Source: Nageia nagi
Lineage: Eukaryota; Pinophyta
Assembly (NCBI GenBank): GCA_050084985.1
Contig: JBITNC010000001.1
Coordinates: forward strand, 204,414,001 to 204,478,000
Reading direction: 5' to 3'
DNA length: 64,000 nt
This document shows positions 34,421 to 47,140 of this stretch, piece after piece; within the stretch, counting starts at the first letter, position 1, and the number at the start of each line of letters is the position of its first letter. The translations under genes were made by a program, and so were the position numbers. The notes beneath the pieces are model-generated. The model worked only from the letters and a program-made list of their open reading frames with translations. It was not told where the DNA came from and did no database searches.

Positions 34421-36190
34421 GAGCTCCTCAGTGCTCCTCTCCTCATGCCCATACTCCTCCATGTCCAACGTGACCTCATTTTCAGCTTCCTCCTTCTGGC
34501 ACCACTCAATCACCTCCATTCGCTTGTTATCTACCTGTGGACAATCATCACGAATTCCCTTCAATGTATGGATCTTTCCATCGATCTCGAAACTCAGAGT
34601 GAGTTTCTAGTAGTTGGTGTGGATGTCACCTAAATCAAATAGCCACTGCACTCCTAGAATAATGGAATGGATAAACATAGAAGTTCTCCCTCACTGTGTA
34701 ACTCTGTAGCCTCACTCCAAACCTCTCAACAATATGATCCACAAGCGTGAGTTTCCCATTAGCATTAGGAACTCTAAATCCTTTGAATCCCTTAGTTTTC
34801 AGGTTCTTCTCTACAAATCATGCATCGATAAAGTTATGGGATGCTCCTAGATCAATCAGGACCCTCACATCTTGTCCATCTGCTTGCCCCACCACCTTCA
34901 GCATGAGGTACTTCTTCACCCGATGGAGTGAAGCAATCATGCTCCCTAATGAGCCTTTCGCCTTGGGTGATTCCTGGTCTAGTATATCAACACCAAGATC
35001 CAAATCTGAATCATTCGACACCTCCTCAGAAAACACCTCTATGTAGTGCACTTGCCCCTTGCCTTGGCAACGATGCCCTGGCTCCCAAGTTTTCTTGCAA
35101 TAGAAGCACTTGCCTTCCTCCCTTAGCTTTTTCCGAGTGGTTGCATCTAATTGAGTCGTCCAAGGTGGGGGAAAGGGTTTGGCCTTTCTAGGCCCCTCCT
35201 CGTCTGCAAAAGTCTTCCAGGTGGCTGGCCCCTTGTATGTCTTCCCTCCCTTGAGGGATTTCACTATTGGCTCTAGATCGTATGCAGCCTGAATGGCATC
35301 ATCAAGGTTCCTAGGTGAGGATACCTTGACCATTCCCTACAATGGTTCCATCAATCCCTCTATGAAGAGAAATGTCAACCGCTCCTTAGAAATGTGATGA
35401 ATCATAACTGCAATCTTCTGTAATTTCGATACATACTCATCCACTGCCCCTTGTTGCCTCAAAGATGTCAAATCTTGAAAGTAGACATTCTCCTTCTTCC
35501 GATCAAACCTCTTAACTAGCAGTCTGGCAAACTCATCAAAGGAGATAATGAGTGAGTAATCTTGGTTGATTACTCCTTGCTACCACCATTCGAGGGCATC
35601 ACTTTCAAAATGTAGTGATGTAAAATGAATTGCACCTTCTTCAACCATGTTTGGGCTCAAGGTGAAGTAGGTTTGTAGCTGATGTAACCATGCCCTAGTA
35701 GTCATCTGCTTCCCATCATACATCTGTACTTACATTTTATTTATTTTCTGCTACAAGTCTCTCTTATCTCCCCACGAGTTGCTTGGGGTGTGTGGACCAT
35801 GTGTACCGCTTCCTTTCAACCCTAGGATCTCCAGGTAGCCATTAAAGTTTACATCTCTCTTCAATCTCGGATCCAACATGGAATACTCCCTGAAAATCTG
35901 ATTTAGCTCCAATGGTACAGGAACCCTATTCTTCGCATCCTCCCCTAACTTCTTGGCGAACATGGGCTTGGACGGCTTGGGGATGATGGGTTGTTCCCCA
36001 ATCTTGCCATTGTCCTTATCTTGGTACCTCCCTAGGAGAGGGTTAGTACCCTGTGGTGCTCGATGTGAGTAGGATATCAGGAACGTGGGTTCTGGATGAC
36101 CCATAGATCTGTGATGAGTGGATTCCCGATCCCTCAAACAATGGGATCTTTTCATACTCGCCTCCCTATTTGCTATAGCCTCTTCATGCG
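34420..36190 (-). pseudogene. Element D gag-protease
   Basis: Read on the minus strand from about 36155, the N-terminal part of gag (MKRSHCLRDRESTHHRSMGH, then KPMFAKKLGE and NFNGYLEILG) is followed by decayed capsid blocks, a long intact stretch from 35333 with a zinc knuckle CFYCKKTWEPGHRC at about 35085, an acidic linker and an aspartic protease active site VLIDLGASHNFID at 34818-34860. Beyond the protease a YTVRENFYVYP block and an LGDIHTNY-like block match B. The knuckle keeps all Cys and His positions. The middle (35340-35740) has stops. It is the best preserved gag of the three pol-less elements. Confidence 0.8.
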
Positions 36191-36607
36191 ACTCTTCTCC
36201 TTCATCTGGGATAGGATGTAGGGGCTAATATGCCTTTCTGGCTCGTCTCGAACTCCCACATGTCTGTTCAATTGTCGCTACATGGTAGTAATTGCTCCCG
36301 TCATGCTATGAATGGCTGAAATAAGCTCATCGAGCTTTCACTCAGGTGTGGATGCTCGAGATGGAGTAGGGTTTCTCCTGGCCGATGCTGACCTCCCTCC
36401 TGGCGCATCATTCTCCTCCCTGGATTCACCTTCATTTGGTACCTCATTCATCCATGGTTGACGTTCGTCCTCCTAGATGGCCCTAGAAGGTGCATCCTCT
36501 GCTTGTGACTTTCCGCTCTTCCTGGCAAATGCCATCTCCTTCTGAATGGTGGATATGGTGTAATAGCGGTGAATTGCTGGTATCATTCACAGGTTGGCCA
36601 GATCTAG

Positions 36608-36619
36608 GCTCTGATACCA
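36608..36619 (-). other. Primer-binding site of element D
   Basis: GCTCTGATACCA on the plus strand is the exact complement of TGGTATCAGAGC, the initiator methionine tRNA site. Confidence 0.9.
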
Positions 36620-36620
36620 C

Positions 36621-37803
36621 TGTAAAGATCCAATTACAATCTCAAGTGCAAATTAACAATTTCAACGAAGCAAATACCCATGTCTAACCTAGAAATGCAA
36701 ATACAAGTATTCAAACCCTCACAATACCAACGTTAGGGTTAGGGCATCAATTACAAACTTCCACAACACAACAATGCCAACGTCTAGCTTATACATGCAT
36801 GAATGAGTAAGCAAATCACAATGTTGCAATAGTAAAACAAACACAAGACAAATATGGTGATCCAATGCCCAACGGTTGTATATAAGATAAATGATGATCA
36901 ACAATACAATACCAAGCCCAATAGGGCTGACCTTGTCCTCAAGGGAGCCAACTAGGGCACAATGTGTATTCTCAAACTGGACAGACGGATGGGATAGTCT
37001 TGCTTCCTTAGAACCTGAATCCTCTCCATTCAAGGAGCCCTCCTCTAATCCTGGAAACCATTGAAGTTAGAACCGCAACCTCGAAATACCACTGGATGGA
37101 CAAGGGTGCTACACCAATGTCGTGGACTAACAGGATCCCTCAGCTTGCTAATCCTCCTAGATGCTGGACCTAGGGATTTGCTTAGCGCTGCGCTAAGTCT
37201 TTTGTCCTCTAGATGGTATCAAAGAATATAATAATCTAGTATATCTAGCAATGAGGCTCCAATGCCTTTTATAACACTTTACTGGATCTGGATCTCACCT
37301 AGGAGTTATCACCCTACTCCTTTACTTCAACTTTAGCCTCTTGGAGGCCCAAAATGCCCAACATGGGTGCCTAGGAGTAAGGTATTCTCAACATGGGTAC
37401 CTAGGTGCCATAAATGCCAACTTGGGGGGTGTGAAGTGCCATGCATGTCCAACGTGGGTCTAGGAGCCATGTGTGGGGGCTAGGTGTTATCATTGGCGAC
37501 ATGGGGGTCTAAGAGTCTCCCTAAGGCTAGCGCGTGTACATAAGTGCTTATCCATCTACCTAAGTGCTAAACAGACCTTGGGATTCCCACAATCATGATC
37601 AGGATCTCCAAGTACAATAAAACTCCTAATCTATGCTTGGGAGGCAGATGTCCCACTTGGGGCTCACAATGGGGTCCATTGACCCATTAAGCCTTCTATC
37701 CCAAGTCCTAACTTAAAGCACAATAACAATAATTAAATATAATACAGAGGGGGAATTCGTTGGATTCCATAATTAATTATATCAATGTAAGGGGGATGTC
37801 ACA
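36621..37803 (-). repeat. Element D 5' LTR
   Basis: Direct repeat partner of 32327-33502. The minus-strand frame at 36719-37033 is LTR sequence. Confidence 0.9.
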
Positions 37804-38690
37804 TTTCCCCCCATCCCTTGTGTGCGCATCAAACATTTAAAAAAATAGAGTAAAAGTTTACAAAATAGAAAAGAGAAAGTTCTCCCAAAAAAGAAGACAA
37901 AAGGGAGTGTCCACATCATGTATTACGTGGTTCATCTTGAGGAGACTTATGTCGGTACCTTTTGATACCTTATGGTTCTTCACTTACTCTTATATGAGCC
38001 TTCTATAAGACTCTTGCTCCTTGGAGAGAGGTTGGTACTATGGCAAGGTTGGGAATCGTGTCTTGTTATTTTCCTTATTGCCGAAAGATGGATGGGCTCA
38101 TCCCACTTATTCCCATGCATTTATAATGGATGCCTGTGATGCCCTTTATGGTCATACCCTACCTTTTTGGGTACTTCTTACAAATTTTCCTCCTTGTAGG
38201 CTTTAAAAACAAAGTTTGTCGAAGAGAACACCAATGTTATGTACCTCATCCTAGTGGTATTGGTGATATTGATTTTTCTAACAGGGTGGCATATTACATA
38301 CCCACCTCATTACGAATTATGTAACATTTGTAATAATGATTAGATGTAGGATAATAAAAAACAAGTGGAATAGAATCATGTGTAAGAGAATATGTAAGAT
38401 CTAAGAAAATACATAAGATGTAAGGAATATAAGTTGAAACATGTGTGAAGGAATATTGAGAGACACTATAAATTGTAATCTCCTCTCAAGTAGGAGGCAT
38501 CTCGGATTAATACAAAATTGAATTCTTTACTCTAAAGAAGTTTGTCTTGCCTCGAAGTGGCATAGGAGGTCACCCCACCTCGAAGTGGCAAATTGATATA
38601 GGTACCCTTGTTGGATCTGTCCACAAAATCTGAATTGATTACTAGTGCATTTTTCTGATTTTCACTTGCTTTTAGGTGCTGTTTTGCATG
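37804..38690. other. Unclassified; possible short LTR at 38320-38690
   Basis: The first 500 bases show nothing supportable. From 38320 a TGTAACATTTGTAATAATG start followed by a TATA-like CACTATAAATTG near 38462 and a short direct repeat (CACCCCACCTCGAAGTGGCA with its partner just before) resembles a short LTR in plus orientation, but no primer site or partner copy was found. Confidence 0.3.
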
Positions 38691-38692
38691 TA

Positions 38693-40490
38693 TTATGCTA
38701 TTTTTGGGATCTTGAAACTAATTGTTTTATTAATTTGACTATTCTGTAGCTTATCTTGAAAAAACTCATCTTGATCCGAGGTCACAATATTCTCAAAATA
38801 GCGCCAACATTGCTCTTGTTTTGGAGGGTTTTTTGATCTCCCGAAATCTTTGATTGACTTGGGAAGTTTAATCATTCGTAGTCTATAACTGCCTACTCTG
38901 TTTCTGATCTGAACCTGTATTTCCACATTGTTTAAGGCCTCTTCTGTCATATTCATGAGGGAATCCTGAATGTTTTTTTGCATTATCTAACGCTTCAAAT
39001 AGGTAAATTTCATTATGTGGAATAGTTTCAATGTTTGGAAATTCTATTCTAGTTGCATGACAATACTTCAAGAGATCTTCATCAGCTTCAATTTTATGGA
39101 TTTTCCTGTCATGCTCAAATTTTGTACATCTATGCAATGTAGAAGAAATAGCTTTTATTGCATGTATCCATGGTTTACCCAAAAGTAAATTCTATGGGAG
39201 TTCACCTAGTATAATGTAGCAAGGAGATTCAATGACTTTGAGACCCAATTAAAGAGGCAATATTATGATTCCAACACATTGCTTTTTGGCATTGTCAAAT
39301 CCTTTGATTTTTGTGTTTAATTTTTGGATAGGTGGTAGCTTTACATCTTTAAATTTTTGCAAAATGTGAGTTGAGCAAATATTTAATCCTGAACATGTAT
39401 CTACCAATGCCCTTTTCACTTGAGAACCAAACACATTTATTTGAATGTAAAATGCAAAACCTTGATCTACAATATCTTTGCTAGGCTTTTTTTTTTTATT
39501 TGATTGAGGAGGAGTTTTGAAAGGGTCAAAACCTTTTTACAAAATAGATTAGAAATCAAAACATGTCACCATCGTTTGACATTTGAGAGATATCACCATC
39601 AGTAAGGGGTGGAATTTGAACCTGAGATTCTCTTAACATTATTTGAGAGTTTCCACACCCAATGTTATCCCAACTCCTCAAACATTTCGTGATTCTTTGT
39701 TGGGCATTTTACTTCATCAAACTCAATCAATTTACTTTGTTTCCATGAATCTATTACTTTTGAAAGTGTTGAAACTACCATATTTGATAGAACTTGTTCA
39801 TTTTTGAAAGCTTCATACTCTACGTTTTTAGATGTTTGGAGTAGCTTAAATTGATTTTTACTTGAGAGTTTTTGAGGTGCTCAAGCATGCTACAAGATCT
39901 TGGATAATTTGGAATCTTAGTTCTTTCTGTTGTTATTGGATTTATTGGTTTTTTTAGCCTTCCCCTATTTGCATGAGTACACATCTCTTGATTGATTACT
40001 ACATTTATGGCCCAATTTTCCTCATTTTCTATTTTAACTGGACATACATATTTTCCCTCTTCAATAAGCTATGGGATATCTTTTCTCAATATAATGCATT
40101 GATTTATGTAATGCCCTCTATTTTGATGGAACCCACAATAATATTCTACTTTATACCATTTTGGTTTTCTATATTATTATCATCTTTTAAGATGAATCTA
40201 GTTGTTATGGGGAAAGAAATTGTATTTTCTTTTTGAGTTGTTGATTTGGTTAATGTAGGTTTTTCTGCTACATTAGCATTCTTATTTCAGCTTTGTGGGA
40301 TATGATTTTTTGCTATCCTTAGTTGAAGTTGCATTCCCATATTTTATTGTTTCTCCCTCAATTAGAAATTTTTCTTTTTTGAGCAATTTTTTGGCCATGA
40401 CTTCAAAATTTTCATCCATGATGTCACTAGCAATGGTTGGAGTAAGGCATCTATCAAAATATGATTTATGTCTTCAACATCCAATTTTGA
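38693..40490 (-). pseudogene. Relic J: Tat/Athila-like gag-protease
   Basis: On the minus strand, right to left: a zinc knuckle of the type YCGFHQNRGHYINQC near 40135, followed by a DIP..LIEEGK block; a poorly preserved linker; an aspartic protease whose active site reads ALVDTCSGLNICS at about 39400 (family pattern LVDTGSSLN); and the LGKPWIHAIKAISSTLHRC block at 39180-39120. Both the CGFHxxxGH knuckle and the GxPWIHxMxAxPST block are typical of the Tat/Athila branch of plant Ty3/gypsy elements, different from the chromovirus branch of A and C. No reverse transcriptase follows. It ends abruptly against element B near 40495. Confidence 0.65.
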
Positions 40491-40499
40491 ATTTATAGC

Positions 40500-41400
40500 T
40501 TGCAAGGAGATCCACATCAAGTCTCAAGGGAACCACAAGCTCATGCAATGGGGTGTGAGGGTTTGGAGGGGAGTCTAAAAACACCATACACCCAAAGATC
40601 CACTTCTACACGCGAGCAAGATCTAGGAGGAGGTGGGGTATTTTTACTAAAATCCGGATTTGCTGAAGATCTAGGGTTTGAGAAGGCATTACATGGTGGA
40701 GGAGAGCTTGCGTTGCATAGGTCTAGATCCACGAGGGATCAAGAGGAATTTGAGCGCTCTTTGTTTAGATCTGGATCAACTTGAGATCCATATGGAGGAG
40801 AGGTCTTGATGCATAAATATTTTGATAAAGGAGAGGACATGGCCAAGATTGTACCTGCACAACCACCACCCTTGCCGAGGCCACCCAAACCCATGTTTCT
40901 TCTAAAGCATGAGGTAAATCCGGGCATGGTGACACTTGTGGAGATGAATCTTTTATTCCAAGAAAATTCTATGAACACGGCAAAATTTAAGGATGCAGTG
41001 AGTTTTCAAAGTTATTTGGAGATCTTGGGAAAGAAGGTGAGAGGAAGCCAATCGCAAGGAGGATTTCAAGGGATAGAAAAACGAGATCTACAACAAAAGT
41101 TGAGAAGAATACAAGTTTTGCTATATTATGGAGGAGATAAGATGATGGTTAGGGCATGGTTGCAAAAATTGCAAACATACTTCACTCTTAGCTCCATGAT
41201 TGAGAAGGACGTAGTGCAATTCATTACTCTCCACTTGGATGGTGTGGCATATGATTGGTGACATCTTGGTTTGATCATGTAGGGTCATGCATCCGTCGCC
41301 ACATTTGATGAGTTTAGTTGGAGGGTTTTGGATCACTTTGATCAAAAGGATGGGGATGAATATTTTTGAGATTTAGCAATAGTTAAGCAAAGAGGCATGG
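40500..41400 (+). pseudogene. Element B gag, N-terminal half
   Basis: The frame from 40500 to 41261 has one in-frame stop (40782) and then a stop inside the conserved block LDGVAYDW. Recognisable parts are a proline-rich PPPLPRPPKPMFLLKHEV, the SFQSYLEILGKKVRG block also found in D, AWLQKLQTYF and LDGVAYDW. The capsid continues to VKQRG at 41395, where element C interrupts; the remainder (YIAKFQQIAIMVPCISK) follows directly at 47147. The start is uncertain because the frame is open up to the junction with relic J. Confidence 0.8.
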
Positions 41401-42541
41401 TGTGATGTGCCCCTTGCATAATTGTAAATAATTCTGGAATCCAACAGATTCCCCTCTTGTATTATATTTTTTTTATTTAATTGTGCTTTTAGTTAGTACT
41501 TGGGATAGAAGACTTAATGGGTCATTGGACCCCATCGTGAGCCCCAAGTGGGACGTCTCCCTCCCAAGTGTAGAATTAAGTGTTTTAAAGTATTTGGAAA
41601 TCTCGATACATGATTGTGGGAATCCCAAGGTCTATTTAGCACTTAAGTGGATGGATAAGCACTTAATGCCCCAACGTTGAGATTGGGAGCACTTGTACAC
41701 ATGCACCAGCCTTGGGGAGACTTTTAGACCCCCACGTTGGCCCATGACACCCATGTTACTCCCCTAGATGCCCACGCATGCCTTCTAGACCCACGTATGC
41801 ATTCTTGGACCTATGTGGAGCATGAGGGAGGCCCAGATACCCACGTTGGACCTGGAATGACTCCTAGGTGCCAACATTGGGGCTTGAGGGGACTGGGTGA
41901 TGACATTGAGGTGCAATCCAGATCCAGGCAAGCTATATTAGCCCTTGGAGCCTCATTTGTTGGATATATTGATTCTTGATATTTGCTTATATTGTCCGAA
42001 GGACAAGAGTCTGAGCGCAGTGCTAAGAAAGATCCTTAGGTGCAACATCTAGGAGGATTAGCAGGTTGGGATCCTATTAGTCTATGACTTTGGTGTAGCA
42101 CCCTAGCCTGTCTAGTGGTATTCCAAGGTTGAGCTTCTACCTTCAGGGGTTCCAGGGTTTGAGGAGGGATCCTTTGGTGGAGAGGAATCAGTTTCTGAGG
42201 GAACAAGATTGTCCCACTCATCATCCATCCATGCAATAGAGAGATATACATCATGATCTAGTTGGCTCCTTGGAGGCCAACGTCTAGCCTTGGGGCTTGG
42301 TATTGTATTGTTGATCATCATTTATCTTATATACAGTCATTGGGCATTGGGTCACCATATTTTTCTTGTGTATGCTTTACTATTGCAACATTGTGTTGTG
42401 ATTGTTCATTCTTGCATATTGTAGCTAGACGTTGGCATATTTGCATTGTTGGTGTTTGATTCAAATGTCCTAGGCCTAACGTTGGAGCATACTTGTATAA
42501 TTTGAGCTTTTTGCATTTGATTTTGTAATTGGATCTTTACA
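41401..42541 (+). repeat. Element C 5' LTR
   Basis: Direct repeat of 46004-47140. U3 carries CCCACGTTGGCCC-type modules (about 41720-41890). Confidence 0.9.
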
Positions 42542-43079
42542 GTGGTATCAAAGCTGAAGATCTTGTTGACTAAGGAAATGGAAGCCATATCTATAGCCAA
42601 AGTAAAGAAGTCAAAGTTCGGAAGGGTGGTTTTCTACCAACTCCTTCAGAAATTTGAAGACAGTAAAGTCCCTTCGGAGGAAAGGGAGAGGCTCTTATGG
42701 TTCCTAGGTAAGAGGCATGAGGAGAAGATGTGCAACAAGAAGGGGCAAACATGGGAGCCTAGATCTATACGTCCACACAAGACTCCACCAAAGATCTAAA
42801 TCTTGCTCCAGATCTACTAAGGAACCACCAAAGAGTTCCAAAGAGACATCACTTTTCAGCTATACCAGGATTTGCTGGGTTACGGAGTGGTGGCTTTGTA
42901 GAAATACAACGTTGGAGGGGTAGATCCAACTAGAACCCCAATGTCTAGAACTGGATTGCTAGGTGGTGTAAGGGATGCGACTTCTTCGTTGGATCTGAAG
43001 AAGAAGGGTGAGCGGAAGTTGTCACTCATATCCAAATCCGTTAGTAGCAGACTTGAGGCCATCACATAGATCGTATCAG
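42542..43079 (+). pseudogene. Element C gag remnant after primer site
   Basis: After the primer site an ATG at 42578 opens a frame of about 73 codons (MEAISIAKVKKSKFGRVVFY) that ends at 42799. It has no capsid block, zinc knuckle or protease. About 3 kb of gag and protease expected in this position, compared with A, B or D, is missing, which suggests an internal deletion around 42800-43080. The element keeps pol but cannot make its own particle. Confidence 0.55.
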
Positions 43080-46003
43080 CCAAGAAGATGAGTCCCATCG
43101 TTCAAAAGGAAGGGATTGAATGGGCTTGCATTTTCAATATGGCCAAGGGAGGCCCCACGTTGCATTCTAGGGAGGCCAAAGAGCATCCGTTTGAGGTACA
43201 AAGCATCCTTAACTGATACCCATATGTTTTCGGAGATATGCCCAAGGGGTTGCCACCATCCAGAGGGTTTGAGCACACTATTGAGTTGGAATCGGGAGCC
43301 AAGCCAATCATGATCACTTCTTATAGGTATCCGAAAATCTGTAAGAATGAGAGAGTAAACAATCAAGGAGTTGTTGGACAGGGGATTCATATGGTCTAGC
43401 TCTAGTCCCTTTGCCTCTTCGATTGTGTTCGTCAAGAAGAAGAATAGGACCATGCAAATGGGTATTGATTATCGCCTGCTCAATAAGAAGGCTATCAAAA
43501 ATAGGTATCCCATTCCTAGAGTAGATGATCTCATTGATGAGTTGCATGGAAGAAAGTATTTTTCAAAAATTGACTTGAGATCCAGCTACCATCATATAAA
43601 GATCAAAGAAGAGGACATACACAAAACGACATTTAGATGTCACTATGGTCATTTTGAGTTTTTGGTGATGCCCTTTGGATTGACTAATGCACAGACCACT
43701 TTCGAATCAGCTATGAATCAGGTTTTCAGGGAGCAGCTGAGGAAGTTTTTGGTAGCCTTCTTTGATGATAACTTGGTGTACAGGAAAATGTGGGAGGAAC
43801 ATCTCCATTATCTGGATCACGTTTTGAGGATATTATAGGAACAAAAATTCTATGCCAAAAAGTTCAAGTGTGAGTTTGGTATGACTGAAATTCTATATTT
43901 TGGTCATATCATCAGTCATGAGGGAGTTAGAGTGGATGAGCAAAAGATTGCAACTATTCAAGATTGGCAAGTACCTACTATCCTAACGCAACTAAGAGGG
44001 TTTTTGGGACTATGTAACTACTACAGGAGGTTCATACGTGGCTTCTCCCACTTGGCTGCCCCCCTCAAGCAGTTGACCAAGAAGGATGCATTTGTTTGGA
44101 GTGAGAGTGCTCAGGAGGCCTTTGAGACCCTCAAGAGAGTCGTGTTCCTATCCTTGCTTGGCTATTCCTGATTTTTCAGTCCCTTTCACCGTGGAGTGTG
44201 ATGCATATAAACTTGGTGTCGGGGTTGTACTCATGCAAAAGGGGTAGCTGATTGCATTTGGAAGCAGGAAATTGTCTAGTGTAAAGCAGAATTTCAACAT
44301 GTATGATAAGGAGATGTTGGCCATCATGCATGTATTGGAAAGGTTCAAGCAGTATTTGGTGTGTGGTCCATTCATCATCAAAAATGACCACAATAGCTTG
44401 AAGTATTTTCTCAGCCAGTCAAATCTAAGTGAGAAACAACAAAGATGGGTAAGTAAGCTTTAATCCTTTGATTTTGAGATTCAGTACATTAAAGGAAAGA
44501 AGAATACAGCTGCTGAGGCATTATCCAGAAACCCATCCTTTTACTATCTCTCTTTTATTATTGCTGATTGGAAAAAAATGTAATGGCTGAGTACGCTAAG
44601 GATGAGTTTGCTCAAGGCATCCTAAGTGGGACGGTGAGGAATAAGAGGTACACGGTTAGGGAGGGGCTAATCTTGAAGAGGAATAGTATATTCCTAACTC
44701 CTCAATCTGAAATGAAGGAGAAAGTGCTTCATGCTTTGCATAATACCCCTCTTGTAGGACATCTAGGCATTACCAATACATACAAGGCCGTGAGAGAAAG
44801 GTTCACATGGAAGGGGCTGAAGCATGATGTTTTGAGGCACGTTCGGGAGTGTGTGCAATGCCAAGAAAACAAGGAAGAGCGTGTGAAGCCAACAGGGTTG
44901 CTTCAGCCATTGCCCATTCCATAGCAGAAATGGGAAGACATCTCCATGGACTTCATCATTGGACTTCCAAAGGTGCAAGGTAAAGATTGTATCTTTGTGG
45001 TGGTAGCTAGGCTCACCAAATTTGCTCATTTCTTTGCCATCACTGTCACATATACAGCAGCACAGTTGGCTAACTTATTTTTCAAGGAGATCTTCAGATT
45101 GAATGGGTTGCCTAGGAGGATTGTGAGTGACAGGGACAACAAGTTTATGAGCATGTTTTGGCAAGAATTGTTACGATTGAGTGGCACCAACCTCACCCCA
45201 AGCACTAGCTATCACCCCCAAATAGATGGGCAGACAGAAATCGTTAACATGTGGGTGGAGGGGTACTTGAGGCACTATGTGATCAGGAAGCAGCAAACAT
45301 GGGTCAAGTGGCTCCACATTGGGGAATATTGCTATAGCTCCACGTATCATATCTCCATCAAAATGTCTCTTTTTAAAGTTTTGTATGGTTATGATCCTCC
45401 TAACTTTACAGACTTGATTTTTGATGAAGGGTGGGTTCCAAAGGCTAAAGACTTCTTGCAGGAATATCAAGACATCATAAGAGCACTAAAGGAGAACCTA
45501 CAAATGGCCCAAAATTGCCAAAAGAAGTATTATGACCGGAATAGGACAGAGAGGACCTTGGAGGTAGGAGACATGGTGTACTTGAGGTTGCAACCATTCC
45601 GGCAATATTCACTGAAGAAGAGGAGAGCAAAGAAGCGGCAGCCTAGGTTCTTTGGGCCGTACAAGATCTTGTGCAAGGTAGGAGAGGCTGCTTACGAGTT
45701 GGAGCTGCCCCAAGAGAGCAAAATCCATAACACCTTCCACATCTCCCTCCTGAAGAAGTCCGTGGGATAGCAGGACATCTCTTCCACTACTTTTCCACCC
45801 CTTGATGATGAGGGATGATTGGTTTTGATTCCTAAGAGAGTGTTGGAGACTAGAGTCAAGAAACTAAGGTCCAGACAGATTCAAGAGTATTTGATTAAAT
45901 GGAAAGATTTGCCAGATGAGGACTCCACATGGGAAGGACCAAAGATATTTGCACATCCTGCATTGAATTGCTTGAGGGAAAGCAATCTTGAGAGGGGAGG
46001 CTT
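43080..46003 (+). pseudogene. Element C pol: RT, RNase H, integrase, chromodomain
   Basis: This pol is nearly complete with few breaks. Order: VFGDMPKGLPPSRGFEHTIE (43230); reverse transcriptase from 43371 with FVMPFG-type and FFDD catalytic blocks (AFFDDNLVY, about 43758); RNase H thumb FLGLCNYYRRFIRGFSH; RNase H with DHNSLKYFLSQ (44390); integrase zinc region HALHNTPLVGHL...CVQC (44735-44865); core with D in MDFIIGLP (44946), D in VSDRDNKF (45126) and E in GQTEIVN (45238); GPY/F module RFFGPYKILCKVGEAAYELE (45650); chromodomain EYLIKWKDLPDEDSTWEGP (45885-45940). Stops at 43836, 44922 and 45768, and frameshifts near 44170 and 44565. The chromodomain would direct integration to marked heterochromatin. 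Confidence 0.9.
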
Positions 46004-47140
46004 TATGACGTCCCCTTTGCATAATTGTAAATAATTATGGAATCCAACAGATTCTCCTCTTGTATTATATTTTATTATTTAATTGTGCTTTTGGTTAGTA
46101 TTTGGGATAGAAGACTTAATGGTTGATTGGACCCCACTGTGAGCCCCAAGTGGGACGTATCCCTCCCAAGTGTAGAATTAGGTGTTTTAAAGTACTTAGA
46201 GATCCCAATACATGATTGTGGGAATCCCAAGGTCTATTTAGCACTTAAGTGGATGCATGAGCACTTAATGCCCCAATGTTGAGATTGGGAGCACTTGTAC
46301 ACATGCACCATTCTTGGGCAGACTTGTAGACCCCCACGTTGGCCCATGACACCACGTTGCCCCCCCAGATGCCCACGCATGCCTCCTAGACCCATGCATG
46401 CAATACTAGACCTACGTAGAGCATTAGGGAGGCCCAAATACTCACGTTGGACCTGGAATGACTCCTAGGTGCCAACGTTGGGGCTCGAGGGGACTAGGTG
46501 ATGACATTGAGGTGCAATCTGGATCCAGCAAACTATATTAGCCCTTGGAGCCTCATTTACTGGATATACTAATTATTGATATTTGCTTATATTGTCCAGA
46601 GGACAAGAGTCTTAGTGCAACGCTAAGCAAGATCCCTAGGTATACCATCTAGGAGGATCAGCAGGTTAGGATCTTGTTAGTCTACGACTTTGCGTGTAGC
46701 ACCCTAGCCCATCTGGTGGTCTTCTGAGGTTGAGATTCTACCTTTAGTGGTTTCCAGGGTTTGAGGAGGGCTCCTTCGATGGAGAGGAATTAGATTCAGA
46801 GGGATCAAGACTATCCCACTCATCATCTGTCCTTCCAGCAGAGATATATATCGTGCCCTAGTTGGCTCCTTGGAGGCCAACGTCTAGCCCTGGGGCTTGG
46901 ATTGTATTGTTGATAATCATTTATCTTATATATAGTCGTTGGGCATTGGATCACCATATTTGTCTTGTGTATGCTTTACTATTGCAACGTTGTAGTGTGA
47001 TTTTTCATTCTTGTATATTGTAGCCAAACGTTGGCATATTTGCATTGTTGGGGTTTGATTCGGATGCCCTAGGCCTAATGATGGAACATACTTGTATAAT
47101 TTGAGCTTTTTGCATTTGATTTTGTAATTGGATCTTTACA
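46004..47140 (+). repeat. Element C 3' LTR
   Basis: Preceded by the purine-rich GAGAGGGGAGG tract. The last pol codons (LNCLRESNLERGG) run through this tract. Confidence 0.9.

Larger units (their letters stand above)
32327..37803 (-). mobile_element. Element D: complete pol-less LTR retrotransposon
   Basis: Two LTRs in minus orientation (32327-33502 and 36621-37803) start TGTGACATCCCC and end GGATCTTTACA. They differ by scattered substitutions and small indels but align over their whole length. The flanks TCTCC (32322-32326) and TTTCC (37804-37808) look like a 5-bp target duplication with one change. A primer-binding site follows the 5' LTR at 36608-36619 and a polypurine tract precedes the 3' LTR. 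The 3.1-kb interior has gag and protease and then a tandem repeat region in place of pol, so the element would depend on enzymes from relatives such as C. Confidence 0.9.
41401..47140 (+). mobile_element. Element C: Ty3/gypsy chromovirus, nested in B
   Basis: Two direct LTRs (41401-42541 and 46004-47140) start TGTGATGTGCCC or TATGACGTCCCC and end GGATCTTTACA. Flanks CATGG (41396-41400) and CATTG (47141-47145) look like a target duplication with one change, and B gag joins up when C is removed. A primer-binding site GTGGTATCAAAGC follows the first LTR at 42542. Between LTRs there is a tiny gag remnant and a nearly full pol with chromodomain. The LTRs show roughly one difference per dozen bases in the parts I compared by eye, so the insertion is not recent. 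Confidence 0.9.

Noticed and set aside
32425-37033. Similar minus-strand frames of 104-119 codons in both D LTRs
   Set aside because: They are LTR sequence; similarity follows from the LTRs being copies.
38021-38324. Two overlapping plus-strand frames
   Set aside because: No recognisable integrase or other motif despite a position near a possible LTR; too short and unsupported.
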